64,000 nucleotides of DNA from Mesolinea sp040772305 (GCA_040772305.1 JAXGYK010000002.1:372001-436000); one strand, 5' to 3'; positions 33,471 to 43,078 are shown, counted from the first letter of the stretch. Notes: generated by a model not told the origin, from the letters alone. Program-made: numbers and translations.

Positions 33471-34793
33471 ATGGCAGAAACCCAATATGTTGGTGTTCAA
33501 TTTAATGACATTGGTAAGATTTTTACCTTTAGTGCAGATCTGGAACTGAACTTAAAGCCTGGCATGACCGTTTTGGTCAATACAGTCCGAGGCCGACAGC
33601 TGGGTAAAGTGGTTACTGTGGATCTTCCGCAGCAGGACTATAACGTCGAGATGCAGCCGGTTGAACGGATTGCTACGGATGAAGATTTGGCATATAAAGA
33701 AAGCTTGGCTGGGCGTGAAGCTGAAGCTTTAAAGACAGTGAGGGCTTACCTGCTTTCTTCTACCTACGAAGGCGTAAAGGCAATCAACGCTGAGTATGCC
33801 TTTGACGGAAACCGACTAACCTTCTACCTCAATTATGATAATGAGAGCGGCTTTGATATCAAGCAGTTCTTACGTGAGATTTCCCGGCAGTTTGAGAATA
33901 CAAGGATAGATGTGCGCCAGGTAGGCCCTCGGGATATGGCCAAGACGATGAGTGGGCTGGGTGCCTGCGGTATTGAAAAGCGCTGCTGTTCTCGCTTTTT
34001 AAAGGAATTTTCCTCTATCTCGATCAAAATGGCTAAAAGCCAGGATATTTCCTTAACACCGGCTGAGATCACAGGGATTTGCGGCCGGCTGCGCTGCTGT
34101 TTGATCTATGAGTACGATACTTACGAAGAAGCACGCAAACTGCTCCCCAAGCGCAAAAAATTGGTAACTACTCCTTTAGGAGAAGGTAAGGTGGTTCAGG
34201 TTCTGCCGCTAAGCAGCTCTGTTATTGTGGACCTTCCAGAGGGTGGTCCGCGCAAGTTTACGCTGCAAGAGCTTGAGAGCGGAGTTTTGGCAGAAAAGGT
34301 GGTTGAAGCTCCACGATTTAATGAGCAGTTTGTGCCCGAGTCAGAAGATGTTGAGATCGTACAGATTGAAAACCGAGATCAGCCAGTGCGCACGGAACGT
34401 TCTCGACGTTCTGGCCGGCGCGGCCGAACTGCTCGCACCGATAAGCAGACCACGGCTCAAAGCAGTGGTACAGCAGAGCCACGCAAGTCCGGTACGAGTC
34501 AACGAAAACGCAGGGCAGATCGACTTGTGCAACGCACACAGGACCAGGTAGGTACCCGGTTTTCTGCTCAGGAACAAAAGGAGGGAAGCAGCTCCCAATC
34601 GAATCCTGAACGAAATAGAACCCGCAGTGGTCAGCGTTCGCGAAGCCCTCGCAATACCGATCAGAATCAAAAACCGCAGGAAGCACGCAGCACTTCAAAT
34701 GAAAGAACAAGTCGGCGTCGAAGTGTTAGCCGTAGCAGGCAGAACAGAACAAGAAGAGCCAATGACGAAACCAAATCAACAACCAGCAATTGA
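33471..34793 (+). CDS. ricT: PSP1-domain protein RicT/YaaT, with long basic tail
   Basis: The 440-residue protein has a PSP1 domain over about 60-270, with GLGACGIEKRCCSRFLKEFSS and ITGICGRLRCCLIYEYDTYEEA. These cysteines bind Fe-S in the B. subtilis RicTAF complex, which acts with RNase Y. The last 140 residues are low-complexity Arg/Ser/Thr/Gln (RSRRSGRRGR, RTRSGQRSRSPRNTDQN), which is unusual for the family and suggests nucleic-acid binding. It overlaps the next gene by 32 bp. Confidence 0.9.
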   Translation: MAETQYVGVQFNDIGKIFTFSADLELNLKPGMTVLVNTVRGRQLGKVVTVDLPQQDYNVEMQPVERIATDEDLAYKESLAGREAEALKTVRAYLLSSTYEGVKAINAEYAFDGNRLTFYLNYDNESGFDIKQFLREISRQFENTRIDVRQVGPRDMAKTMSGLGACGIEKRCCSRFLKEFSSISIKMAKSQDISLTPAEITGICGRLRCCLIYEYDTYEEARKLLPKRKKLVTTPLGEGKVVQVLPLSSSVIVDLPEGGPRKFTLQELESGVLAEKVVEAPRFNEQFVPESEDVEIVQIENRDQPVRTERSRRSGRRGRTARTDKQTTAQSSGTAEPRKSGTSQRKRRADRLVQRTQDQVGTRFSAQEQKEGSSSQSNPERNRTRSGQRSRSPRNTDQNQKPQEARSTSNERTSRRRSVSRSRQNRTRRANDETKSTTSN

Positions 34794-35499
34794 TGACTGG
34801 CCTTCCGGAACACGCATTCTTGTAATACTAGCCCATCCTGACGACCCCGAATTCTTTTTAGGTGGCAGTATTGCCCATTGGTGTGCAGCTGGTCACGAAG
34901 TACATTATGGAATTCTGACGGATGGAAGCCGTGGAGTGAGTGAAGCTTACCCAGATGGTGAATCACTCAAACTGGTTCGTGATGCTGAACAGCGGGCCGC
35001 AGCCGATACTTTGGGGGTAAAGAGTGTTACCTGGTTTGGTTATCCCGATGGATACTTAGTGCCTGATCTTGCTCTTAGGCAAAAGTTGGTTCGTTTTATG
35101 CGCAAGATGCAGCCAGACCTGGTTGTATCCTGCGATCCAACGAATTATTATGGGAGCGGCTCTTACCTTAACCACCCCGATCACCGTGCTGCTGGCCAGG
35201 CTGTGGTGGATAGTATTTTTCCTGCTGTTGGTAACCCCTCTTTCTTTCCGGAGCTCATCGCAGAGGGAGTTTTGCCGCATCAAATACAGGAACTTTGGTT
35301 GAGCCTGACGGCAAACCCCAATATCGAATTAGACCGCAGCGTCTACTGGGATGTGCGATTGCAGGCATTGGAATGCCATAGCAGCCAAATTGGTGAGCGC
35401 ATGGTATTTATTGAGCGGATGCAAGAACGCCGAAAAGCTCTGGGCGATCCAGAGGGGCGCTATATCGAGAAGTTTCGTCGCATCGTATTAAGGAGATAA
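34762..35499 (+). CDS. PIG-L/LmbE family deacetylase
   Basis: The 245-residue protein has the zinc site LAHPDDPEFFLGG (HPDD) and the distal His in YLNHPDHRAAG. Family enzymes remove acetyl groups from GlcNAc-type sugars (for example BshB, MshB or lipid-linked GlcNAc), but the substrate here is unknown. ATG 34762 (MTKPNQQPAIDD) lies inside the ricT end. An upstream in-frame start would need a long basic extension that is only the ricT tail in another frame. Confidence 0.9.
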   Translation: MTKPNQQPAIDDWPSGTRILVILAHPDDPEFFLGGSIAHWCAAGHEVHYGILTDGSRGVSEAYPDGESLKLVRDAEQRAAADTLGVKSVTWFGYPDGYLVPDLALRQKLVRFMRKMQPDLVVSCDPTNYYGSGSYLNHPDHRAAGQAVVDSIFPAVGNPSFFPELIAEGVLPHQIQELWLSLTANPNIELDRSVYWDVRLQALECHSSQIGERMVFIERMQERRKALGDPEGRYIEKFRRIVLRR

Positions 35500-35501
35500 A
35501 C

Positions 35502-36683
35502 ATGGATCTGTTAAAAGCATCAAACAGCTTGTTTGAGGAAAGCGTCTCTTTGAGACGGCAATTTCACATGCACCCCGAAATGAGCTTTCAGGAGCATAAG
35601 ACAGCGGAAAAGGTTGCCGAGGTCTTGCAAGACTTGGGCTTTCAGGTTCAAACTGGCGTAGCCCAAACAGGTGTAGTGGGTTTGATGCAGTGTCCTAAGC
35701 CCGGCCCCGTGTTTTTGCTGCGCTTTGACATGGATGCTTTGCCTGTGCATGAAGAGAATCAAACCGATTATGCTTCAAAAATACCCGGCGTGATGCACGC
35801 CTGCGGACATGACAGCCATGTAAGTATTGGTTTGACCGTGGCAAAAATGATTGAGGCTAACCGCAACGAGCTTTTTGGCACCTATAAGCTGGTATTTCAG
35901 CCAGCGGAAGAATTGGGCCAAGGTGCACAAGCTATGATCGCCGAAGGTGTATTGGAAAACCCAAAGCCGGATTATGCCTTGGGTTTACACGTGTGGAACG
36001 AAGAAAAATATGGTTGGCTGGGAGTGAGCAGCGGGCCAGTAATGGCTGGATCGGGCACTTTTAAGATTAAGGTGATCGGAAAGGGAGGTCATGGAGCAGT
36101 ACCACAATTCACCCATGACCCAATTCTTGCTGGTTCCCAAATTGTCACTGCCTTGCAGAGTATTGCCTCGCGTGAAATTGCGCCAACAGACAGCGGGGTA
36201 GTTTCAGTAACGATGGTTCACGGTGGAACTGCTGACAATATTATCCCGCCCTCTTTGGAACTCGGTGGAACATACCGTTACTTCCATAAAGAGACACACG
36301 CCCTAATCAAACGGCGCATTCAAGAAATTTCGGAAACTGTGGCGATTGCTCTAGGCTGCCGAGCTGAAGTGCAGGTTATTGATCAAACTATTCCGGTTAA
36401 CAATGATCCTCAGGTGACCCAAGCGGCATTACGCGCATTACAGACCTTGAAGCCGGGAGCAGAACCGGCACAAAATTACCGAACTATGGGCGGAGAGGAT
36501 ATGTCTTTCTTCCTGGAACGGATCCCTGGCGTATTTTTCTTCATTGGATCTGCAGACCCTGAGAATGACAAGGCATACCCACACCATCACCCACGCTTCG
36601 ATATTGATGAACGGGCAATGATTATTGGGCCAGCCTTATTGCTGCAAACCTGTCAGGAATTAGCCCTCAGCTGCCAAGCATGA
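35502..36683 (+). CDS. M20-family amidohydrolase (N-acyl-amino-acid/hippurate hydrolase type)
   Basis: The 393-residue binuclear metalloenzyme has RRQFHMHPEMSFQEHKTA, LRFDMDALPVHE, MHACGHDSHVSIGL, QPAEELGQGAQAMI, and the distal HHHPRFDIDERAM. The dimerisation insert lies at about 185-295. Relatives remove acyl groups from amino acids or auxin conjugates. It follows the PIG-L gene by 2 bp and overlaps the NTPase gene by 4 bp, so the set from ricT onward is probably one operon. Confidence 0.92.
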   Translation: MDLLKASNSLFEESVSLRRQFHMHPEMSFQEHKTAEKVAEVLQDLGFQVQTGVAQTGVVGLMQCPKPGPVFLLRFDMDALPVHEENQTDYASKIPGVMHACGHDSHVSIGLTVAKMIEANRNELFGTYKLVFQPAEELGQGAQAMIAEGVLENPKPDYALGLHVWNEEKYGWLGVSSGPVMAGSGTFKIKVIGKGGHGAVPQFTHDPILAGSQIVTALQSIASREIAPTDSGVVSVTMVHGGTADNIIPPSLELGGTYRYFHKETHALIKRRIQEISETVAIALGCRAEVQVIDQTIPVNNDPQVTQAALRALQTLKPGAEPAQNYRTMGGEDMSFFLERIPGVFFFIGSADPENDKAYPHHHPRFDIDERAMIIGPALLLQTCQELALSCQA

Positions 36684-37210
36684 TATTTGGTATTACCGGA
36701 GCTAAAGGGATTGGTAAAACCTGGGTTTGCGAAAGCTTGGTTAACCAATTAACTGAGGAAAAGGTATTTGGTTTTTATTCACCGCCGGTCTTTGAAGGTA
36801 ATACCAAAACAGGTATTGATGTAGTGATCCTACCGGGAAGCACGCGCATCCCATTTGCGCGTTTAGCCTGGCCAGGATGTATTTTGCCGATAGGACGCTG
36901 GTGTATGGATCCACAGGCCTTTGAATCGGTTAACCAACACTTGCGTGCTGAAGCGCGTGCACAGGTTTTTCTGGCGGACGAAATTGGACCTTACGAGCTG
37001 GAAGACGGCAAAGGTTGGCCTATGGCCGTTCAGATCGCTGAAAACCAGCGGTTTCCCGTTTCGGTGATTACTTTTCGCCCTAGCCTGATGGCTCTCATTC
37101 AAGAAAGAATGCCCGAAATAAGAGTGCTTTCTATCCAGGATCGGAATACGCAAAGGGAAGCATTGGCTATCTTAATGGAGGTATGCCAGGCCGCTCAGGA
37201 AACGGTCTAG
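36680..37210 (+). CDS. THEP1-like nucleoside-triphosphatase (P-loop)
   Basis: The 176-residue protein begins MIFGITGAKGIGKTWVCESL (Walker A, GxxxxGKT) and has AQVFLADEIGPYELEDGKGW (Walker B DEIGP, typical of THEP1/NTPase_1). FYSPPVFEGNTKTGIDVVIL matches the conserved N-terminal region of this family. Such proteins hydrolyse NTPs slowly, and their cellular role is not known. ATG 36680 overlaps the M20 stop. Confidence 0.8.
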   Translation: MIFGITGAKGIGKTWVCESLVNQLTEEKVFGFYSPPVFEGNTKTGIDVVILPGSTRIPFARLAWPGCILPIGRWCMDPQAFESVNQHLRAEARAQVFLADEIGPYELEDGKGWPMAVQIAENQRFPVSVITFRPSLMALIQERMPEIRVLSIQDRNTQREALAILMEVCQAAQETV

Positions 37211-37290
37211 GAGACAGCACCTCAAACAAGAATAAATTGCGCATAGCCACTAAGTAGAATTGAGTGGAATGTTTTCTTTCATCAAAAAGG

Positions 37291-37296
37291 TATAAT
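37291..37296 (+). promoter_or_regulatory. −10 TATAAT, 7 nt before tatC ATG (leaderless)
   Basis: TATAAT-CGGATTC-ATG, with no ribosome-binding site, puts the transcript start at or next to the start codon. Confidence 0.65.
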
Positions 37297-37303
37297 CGGA
37301 TTC

Positions 37304-38035
37304 ATGTCTGACGAAAAGCTGATGACTATCTGGGAGCACCTTGAGGAGCTGCGCCAGGTTTTATTACGAGCCCTGCTTGGTGTGGTTGTTGCCGTAGCAG
37401 TTGCGTTTTTCTTTACTAAACCCCTTATTCGTTTTTTTGCGAAGCCGGTGGGTGGGGTGGAAGCTCTGCAAGCCGTGGAAGTGACAGAGAGCATTGGGGT
37501 TTATATGCGCGTATCCCTTTTGGCAGGTTTGACACTGGCTCTGCCGTGGATTTTCTACCAAGCTTTCAGCTTTATCGGGAAGGGTCTTACGAATGAGGAA
37601 CGGAAATGGCTATTGATTGCTATCCCGTTTGCGACATTGTTGTTTATTGCTGGTGCGGCCTTTGCTTATTATGTAATGCTGCCCAGTTCCTTGCATTTTT
37701 TTGCGAGCCTGCTGGATATCCAGACTACATTACGCATCCGATCTTACTTTGACTTTATCACGAATTTAGTCTTTTGGATTGCCGTAAGTTTTGAACTGCC
37801 TTTAATTGTGTATATTCTGTCCCGTGTGGGGCTTATTGATGCGACAATTTTGCGTAAGGGTTGGCGTGTAGCAATTGTGGCAATTGCAGTATTGGCTGCT
37901 ATTGTGACACCTACTGCCGACCCTGTGAACATGGCAATTTTTATGCTGCCACTTTTTGGGTTATATTTGTTCAGTATCGGTTTGGCTGCCCTGGCGGGCA
38001 AACAAAGGCAAATCCATACTGAGAAGGAGAATTAA
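37304..38035 (+). CDS. tatC: Twin-arginine translocase subunit TatC
   Basis: The 243-residue protein has six membrane helices and the TatC hallmarks TIWEHLEELRQVLLRALLG at the N-terminus (signal-peptide recognition), PWIFYQAFSFIGKGLTNEERKWL, and AAIVTPTADPVNMAIFMLPLFGLYLFSIGLA. It recognises RR leaders and forms the Tat translocase with TatA/B. It is followed at once by two small TatA/B-type genes. A client with an RR leader, the L,D-transpeptidase, lies in this window. Confidence 0.95.
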   Translation: MSDEKLMTIWEHLEELRQVLLRALLGVVVAVAVAFFFTKPLIRFFAKPVGGVEALQAVEVTESIGVYMRVSLLAGLTLALPWIFYQAFSFIGKGLTNEERKWLLIAIPFATLLFIAGAAFAYYVMLPSSLHFFASLLDIQTTLRIRSYFDFITNLVFWIAVSFELPLIVYILSRVGLIDATILRKGWRVAIVAIAVLAAIVTPTADPVNMAIFMLPLFGLYLFSIGLAALAGKQRQIHTEKEN

Positions 38036-38036
38036 T

Positions 38037-38231
38037 ATGTTTGGATCATTAGGCTGGCCAGAGCTGGTGCTCATTTTGGTCGTCTTGATATTAGTTTTTG
38101 GGGTAGGTCGAATCACCAAGATTGGGTCTGAATTGGGTTCGGGCATCAGGGCTTTTAAAGAAGGCTTGAGCGGCGAAAAAAATGGCGGCGAACACGACGA
38201 AAAGACTGACGCTATAAACGACCCAAAATAG
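38037..38231 (+). CDS. tatA: TatA/E-family translocase protein
   Basis: The 64-residue protein has one membrane helix (GWPELVLILVVLILVFGVGRI), the FG-type hinge, then an amphipathic helix (TKIGSELGSGIRAFKEGLS) and an acidic tail. This is the TatA layout that forms the transport pore. ATG 38037 follows GAAGGAGA at good spacing, 1 bp after the tatC stop. Longer in-frame readings would start inside tatC. Confidence 0.93.
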   Translation: MFGSLGWPELVLILVVLILVFGVGRITKIGSELGSGIRAFKEGLSGEKNGGEHDEKTDAINDPK

Positions 38232-38258
38232 GCGTAATACGGGCTAACTCACGTTAAT

Positions 38259-38558
38259 ATGCACTTTATTAATATTGGGACTGGCGAACTTCTGCTGATT
38301 TTGGTGCTGGCTTTTATTGTATTGGGGCCGGGCAGGATCACCAAACTTGGGCGAGATATTGGTGTAGCTGTGCGCAAGCTGAATCGCAACCAAACATTCA
38401 GGGATGTGGTTAGTACAACCGAAGAAATTCGCAATTATCCGCGCAAAATCATGCAGGATGCTATGCTGGACGAGCCTCTCAGTTTAGATTCTAAACCTCA
38501 CGACCAAGCGGTGGCTGCGCAGGAAAAAACACAGCCACCTCATCAGACTAACTCCTAA
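38259..38558 (+). CDS. Second TatA/B-type protein, possibly TatB
   Basis: The 99-residue protein has INIGTGELLLILVLAFIVLGPGRI (helix with the TatB-like Glu and LGPG hinge), an amphipathic helix (TKLGRDIGVAVRKLNRNQTFRDVV) and a longer charged tail. The LGPxR hinge and longer tail fit TatB better than TatA. With tatC and tatA it makes a complete three-part Tat set. It overlaps the convergent GH31 gene by 4 bp. Confidence 0.85.
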   Translation: MHFINIGTGELLLILVLAFIVLGPGRITKLGRDIGVAVRKLNRNQTFRDVVSTTEEIRNYPRKIMQDAMLDEPLSLDSKPHDQAVAAQEKTQPPHQTNS

Positions 38559-41020
38559 GAACGCATCATATTCCAGAAGCTATTGCTCGCCTGGATGTAA
38601 GCAGTTTTTACATCGAGAGCAGGCGGTGTTTCTTGTCGAAAGAAAATGGTTTCATAGAGTGCCAAAATCTGGCTTTCGGAAAATTCGTGCAAAATATCAA
38701 GAAGACTCCCGGGATTTTGCATGTAGTTTGGCAGGTTTTGCATCAGGCTTGCCTTGATCCTGCTTGGAAGACGTGCTGCCGCTATGATAAATCCAAGCCT
38801 TTCAAGGACATTTGTTTCTTCGCGCAGCAATTTTGTCCCTCGAATGCGGATGTTACAGGTTTGCTGAACATCCCAAGCAAATTCAGAAATGACTACGGCA
38901 TGGCGCAAGGGATCGTATTGCCAGGCAAGCGTTTCGCTTTGATCATCCCCATCCAACAAGACCTCAACGGGTTCGCTTAGACCAAATATCACCAAGTCAT
39001 AATTGCGCTGGGGGGCCATGTCCGGGTAACTGCCTTGAACAGGCTCAATTTTAAAGCGCAGGGTGTCCGAATCGAAATTTTGACTATATCCGGTAATTGC
39101 AAATTCACCATTTTTATAAGCCTGTGTTTCGCCATCATCCTCATAAAGCTCAAAAGAGCCATTTTCGCTGGCAAAAACCATCAGTCTTAAATCCTCAGGA
39201 TTGGGAGTGCCAAACTGTGCATGCTTATGTGCTAAAGGAATGATGGACCCTCCTCTGGCAAATACTGGTATTTGGTCCAAACCTCCGTAAATTGCATACC
39301 AGGCTCCGCCCTGGTAAAACCTGCCGCTGGGGTATTCAAACCAATCACCCTCTGGCAGCCAGACTACCTGGCGCGAGAGGCGGGTATGGGGATCACGCGG
39401 CTGCGTAAAGGGAGCTGCCAAAAGTTGCCGGCAGAAGAGATATTCCTGTGGGCATAGGTAGGATGCAGGCTCTTCCGGCCAAAGGTAGTAAAGGGGCAGA
39501 ATGGGGGGCTCTCCACTGCTTGCATTGTCGTAAGCTGCCGTATATAAAACGGGTACCAGGCTATGCCGGTCTTGCATTGCTTTTCTCGCAAAAGCCAGTG
39601 TATCAAGGTCGTAGCCCCAGGGACGGCGTTCGATGTAGGGATTATTTGTGGAATGCAGGCGAAAAACAGGGCTAAAAACGCCGTATTGAACCCAACGCAG
39701 GTAAAGCTCTGCCTCCTCAATTCCTTCGGTGTGGCCGCCGATATCATGGCTCCACCAGCCAAAAGCGACATTGGATGCTGTGCTGGTGAATTCCGGCTGA
39801 AAAGCCAGACTTTCCCAAGAAACGATCGTATCTCCGGAAAAGCCGATTGGGTAGCGGTGTCCTCCCAAACCAGGCCAGCGGCTAAAGAGGAAGGGACGCT
39901 TTTTAGGGCTGCGGCCCAAATCATAATAGTGCAAGTGATTCAGCCAAAAGAGCGGGTCTAAGCCGGCAGTTTTGGATTCTGTTCCTTGTTGCCAGTCCAT
40001 CCACCAAAAGTCAATACCCGCGGCTTCAAGCGGATGATGTAAAACTTCAAAATACGCTTTTGTAAAAGCCGGAGAAGCGATGTCAAATTCAACTGCAGTA
40101 TTGTTTGCTGGCAGATCCAGTGCCTTGCAAAAGTCTGCATAGGCCTTTTCGTGGGGATGGATGCCTTCGGCAGGATGCAGATTGAGGGCTGTTTTCAGGC
40201 CGAGATGATGCAAACTATCGATAAAGACCTTTGGATCAGGAAATAATGCTGGATTCCATGTATAGCCGGTCCAGCCAGTGGAAAGATTCCCGGTTTTGGT
40301 GATATGCCAGTCTACGTCTACGATGCAGACTGAAAGGGGGATATCATAGGCTTTGAATTCAAGCATTAATTGGATTAACTCATCCTGAGAGTATGCCCAG
40401 TAGCGGCTCCACCAATTGCCCAGGGCCCAACGCGGAATGCGCTGGGGCTTTCCGGTGAGGTCCTGATATTCCTGAATTGCCGCAAGATAGGCATGACCGT
40501 ATCCAAAGAAGTAGAGGTCTTTAGCTTCTGCGTGGCGTTGACGTGGCTGCAGCCATCCATGCTCATCGAAGGTGAGACTAAGGCTGTCATCCACGAGTGC
40601 CCAGCCCGAACGCGAAACGAGACCCGGTTCGAGGCTTACAGCGCCATTGGCGCGGTCGAGTGTGCGGGCGGTTCCTCCAAGGTTTTGTTGATCCCGGTCA
40701 CCAAAGCTCCACAGCACGTCCGTTTCTTTAAGCAGGATACTCAGCTCCCGCCAGTGGAAGCTGCCATTTTGCTTAAAGCGCAGCTTTAGGTGCTCTGTCT
40801 CAATTTCCAGCCAGCCATCACGTTCCTGGACTGTGAATTGGGGCAGTGGTTGCCGGCGGTACCAGAAGACCTGGCTGGCATGATCTTCGAATTTACCGGC
40901 AGGATCCCACTCCATGCGGATAAGACGGCTTTTGAGTACGGTAAAACGGGCGTTCCCAGAGCGGATCACTGCTTTTGGATCTGCTTGCGGGACAAAGTTT
41001 TGGGGAAAAGAGGCTTGCAT
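38555..41020 (-). CDS. Glycoside hydrolase family 31 (alpha-glucosidase-like)
   Basis: The 821-residue protein has an N-terminal beta-sandwich, then a TIM barrel starting RIPRWALGNWWSRYWAYSQDEL. The nucleophile Asp lies in IDFWWMDWQQG (about residue 340) and the acid/base candidate in GFSGDTIVSWESL; WWSHDIGGHTEG follows. DVDWHITKTGNLSTGWTGYTWN is the DxDW loop. There is no signal peptide, so it acts in the cytoplasm on alpha-linked oligosaccharides. AAGGAG precedes ATG 41020. It is divergent from an MFS transporter that may import its substrate. Confidence 0.9.
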   Translation of the reverse strand: MQASFPQNFVPQADPKAVIRSGNARFTVLKSRLIRMEWDPAGKFEDHASQVFWYRRQPLPQFTVQERDGWLEIETEHLKLRFKQNGSFHWRELSILLKETDVLWSFGDRDQQNLGGTARTLDRANGAVSLEPGLVSRSGWALVDDSLSLTFDEHGWLQPRQRHAEAKDLYFFGYGHAYLAAIQEYQDLTGKPQRIPRWALGNWWSRYWAYSQDELIQLMLEFKAYDIPLSVCIVDVDWHITKTGNLSTGWTGYTWNPALFPDPKVFIDSLHHLGLKTALNLHPAEGIHPHEKAYADFCKALDLPANNTAVEFDIASPAFTKAYFEVLHHPLEAAGIDFWWMDWQQGTESKTAGLDPLFWLNHLHYYDLGRSPKKRPFLFSRWPGLGGHRYPIGFSGDTIVSWESLAFQPEFTSTASNVAFGWWSHDIGGHTEGIEEAELYLRWVQYGVFSPVFRLHSTNNPYIERRPWGYDLDTLAFARKAMQDRHSLVPVLYTAAYDNASSGEPPILPLYYLWPEEPASYLCPQEYLFCRQLLAAPFTQPRDPHTRLSRQVVWLPEGDWFEYPSGRFYQGGAWYAIYGGLDQIPVFARGGSIIPLAHKHAQFGTPNPEDLRLMVFASENGSFELYEDDGETQAYKNGEFAITGYSQNFDSDTLRFKIEPVQGSYPDMAPQRNYDLVIFGLSEPVEVLLDGDDQSETLAWQYDPLRHAVVISEFAWDVQQTCNIRIRGTKLLREETNVLERLGFIIAAARLPSRIKASLMQNLPNYMQNPGSLLDILHEFSESQILALYETIFFRQETPPALDVKTAYIQASNSFWNMMRS

Positions 41021-41164
41021 GAACGCTCCTTTTATCGCTAAGTTTGATCAAATTGTATACCTTTCTAAGCCCTAATCACAAATATAGCCTTTGGAGGGGC
41101 AAATACAGCGGGTATGCTTCAAAATAAACGGTAGAATTATGAGAACCTCAACAAGGAGCCTCTA

Positions 41165-42517
41165 ATGGACCCAAAAGATTTGAATACTGTCGAAAATGCA
41201 CCAAAAAAACAAAATAAATGGAAAACACTCTTTGCACTTTCAATGGGGTATTTTGTAGACCAGGGCGAAGCGCAGGCGATGAGTGTCTTTAGCCCGGTAC
41301 TTCGGCAAATTTGGGGCTTGTCTTTTCAGAACCTATCCTGGATCACCTTTATTCGCTCTTTGCTTCAGGCACTTTCCTCACCATTTTGGGGTTATCTGGC
41401 TGATAAATATTCGCGTAAAAAGGTGATTTTTTGGGGAACCGGGATTTGGGGCATTTGGACGCTTGCCGTAGGATTTAGCCAAAACTTCGGTCAGTTGCTG
41501 GCTATTCGAGTGATTAGCGGGATTGGCCTAGGCTGCCTGATGCCTGCAACCTTCAGCATTATGGCAGACACCTTTGCACCTAAAGTGCGCGGAAGAATGC
41601 TGGGCATCCTGGAAGGTGTCGGAATTATTGGGATTATCGTCTTCACTCTGGGGCTGGGTTTACTGGCTACGCCTGAACACTGGCGTTATGGCTTTATGAT
41701 CCTGGGCACAGCATCCATCCTTTCTGGAATCCTGATTTTGATCCTGGTAGATGAACCGGTGCGCGGTGCCGCTGAACCAGAAATGCGAGGTCGCTTAACT
41801 GAAACAGCTGCTGCGCGCTACCAGGCGGAATGGGACGGCATCCGAAAAGTATTGGCAATTCCAACCATTCGGGTGGCGATTGTACAAGGTTTAGCAGGCA
41901 GCATGCCTTGGGTGATCATGGGCGCCTTTTTCATTCTCTGGCTCGTTGAAAAACGAGGCTTAACCACTCAGGAAGCTCCTTTAGTTTTCGGCGCTATCCT
42001 GGTGGGCACGGTAATCAGCAATATTATGGGCGGGGTAATAGGCGACTGGGCAGAAAAAAAGAACCCGAAATACGGCAGGACAATCATTGGGCAAATTTCG
42101 GTCATTAGCGGTATTCCTCTAACCTGGTTCCTTTTGACTAAAACCGACAATTGGAACCTGGTACAAATTTCAATGCTGGCATTCTTTACTGCGCTGTTTA
42201 TCAGTTGGCCGGGAAAAGGCAGCAAAGAACCTATGATGCAGGGCGTAGTTCCCCCGGAATTGCGCTCGACAGCCTTTGCTGCCACTACATTCATTGAGAG
42301 CGGTTTTGCGGCAATTGTTGCGCTGATTTTTGGCATTATTGCTGATAAGCTGGACTTGCAAATAGCCATGGTTTGGACGATTCCCTTGCCTTGGATTTTG
42401 TGTGCAATTCTCTACAGCGGGTTCTACTTTACCTATCCCAAGGACAGTGCCAAACTGCGGGCTGAAATGGCACGCCGAGCGGAGGAATTGGGAATTGGAG
42501 CTGAAGATCAGACATAG
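41165..42517 (+). CDS. MFS transporter
   Basis: The 450-residue protein has about 12 membrane helices. GYLADKYSRKKVIFWGTGIWG is the loop 2-3 MFS signature, and RVISGIGLGCLMPATFSIMADTFAPKVRGRMLGILEG is typical of sugar and organic-acid porters. The substrate is unknown. AAGGAG lies before ATG 41165. Divergence from the GH31 gene suggests that the pair handles a sugar. A strong terminator follows at 42603-42630. Confidence 0.88.
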   Translation: MDPKDLNTVENAPKKQNKWKTLFALSMGYFVDQGEAQAMSVFSPVLRQIWGLSFQNLSWITFIRSLLQALSSPFWGYLADKYSRKKVIFWGTGIWGIWTLAVGFSQNFGQLLAIRVISGIGLGCLMPATFSIMADTFAPKVRGRMLGILEGVGIIGIIVFTLGLGLLATPEHWRYGFMILGTASILSGILILILVDEPVRGAAEPEMRGRLTETAAARYQAEWDGIRKVLAIPTIRVAIVQGLAGSMPWVIMGAFFILWLVEKRGLTTQEAPLVFGAILVGTVISNIMGGVIGDWAEKKNPKYGRTIIGQISVISGIPLTWFLLTKTDNWNLVQISMLAFFTALFISWPGKGSKEPMMQGVVPPELRSTAFAATTFIESGFAAIVALIFGIIADKLDLQIAMVWTIPLPWILCAILYSGFYFTYPKDSAKLRAEMARRAEELGIGAEDQT

Positions 42518-42602
42518 CTGGTGGATTAGTTCCTTTCCTCGAATGGAAAACAAAACAAAGCAAGATAGCAAGGTTAAACGCAAAAATTAGAAACAGAAAG
42601 GC

Positions 42603-42630
42603 AAAGACCTCCCGATGGGGAGGTCTTTTT
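42603..42630. terminator. Rho-independent terminator between MFS gene and tRNA-Asp
   Basis: AAAGACCTCCC-GATG-GGGAGGTCTTTTT is a strong stem with a U run on the plus strand ending the MFS transcript. On the minus strand the stem is followed by TTTG, so it could also stop the tRNA transcript. Confidence 0.85.
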
Positions 42631-42633
42631 CTG

Positions 42634-42707
42634 CGGGAGCGACGGGATTTGAACCCGCGATCTCGGCCTTGACAGGGCCGCATGTTAAACCGCTACACCA
42701 CGCCCCC
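42634..42707 (-). tRNA. tRNA-Asp(GTC)
   Basis: The minus strand folds as a cloverleaf. The acceptor is GGGGGCG/CGCTCCC, the anticodon stem-loop is CGGCC-CTGTCAA-GGCCG with GTC at the centre, and the T arm is GCGGG-TTCAAAT-CCCGT. The discriminator base is G, as expected for Asp. CCA is not encoded. The 74-nt length is normal. Confidence 0.95.
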
Positions 42708-43047
42708 AGATGCAAGGATACGTAGTTTATCACGGGGGTGCGGTGATGTCAAGAAAAGCCATGAGGTGTGTCAGCAGAAGTTTAAAAGTGAACCGTTTAA
42801 ACTCGAAAAGCGAACTCTGAAAGCGATTTGCATTAATAAGCTGTGGTTCTCACTGGAGTATAGGAAAATGGAAATTATTCACCCTAAAGGCTCTTGACAT
42901 CGGAAAGACTCGTCCCATTGCAATCTTCAAAATGACGAAAGAGCCAGTGTTTCTTCATGCGGATTATTCATTGAAATAGCGGCAATATTGCCCATGGTCG
43001 ATTTGAGCGGAATGGCATAATGGTCCGCCTCTGCCTGAAGACAAACG

Positions 43048-43078
43048 AAGCCAGGCGAAAAGCATCTTCGCCTGGCTT
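43048..43078. terminator. 12-bp perfect hairpin, weak terminator downstream of the beta-propeller gene
   Basis: AAGCCAGGCGAA-AAGCATC-TTCGCCTGGCTT has a perfect 12-bp stem, 40 bp beyond the propeller gene's final stop, but only a broken T run follows on the minus strand. The rest of 42708-43118 shows no gene that I can support. Confidence 0.5.
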
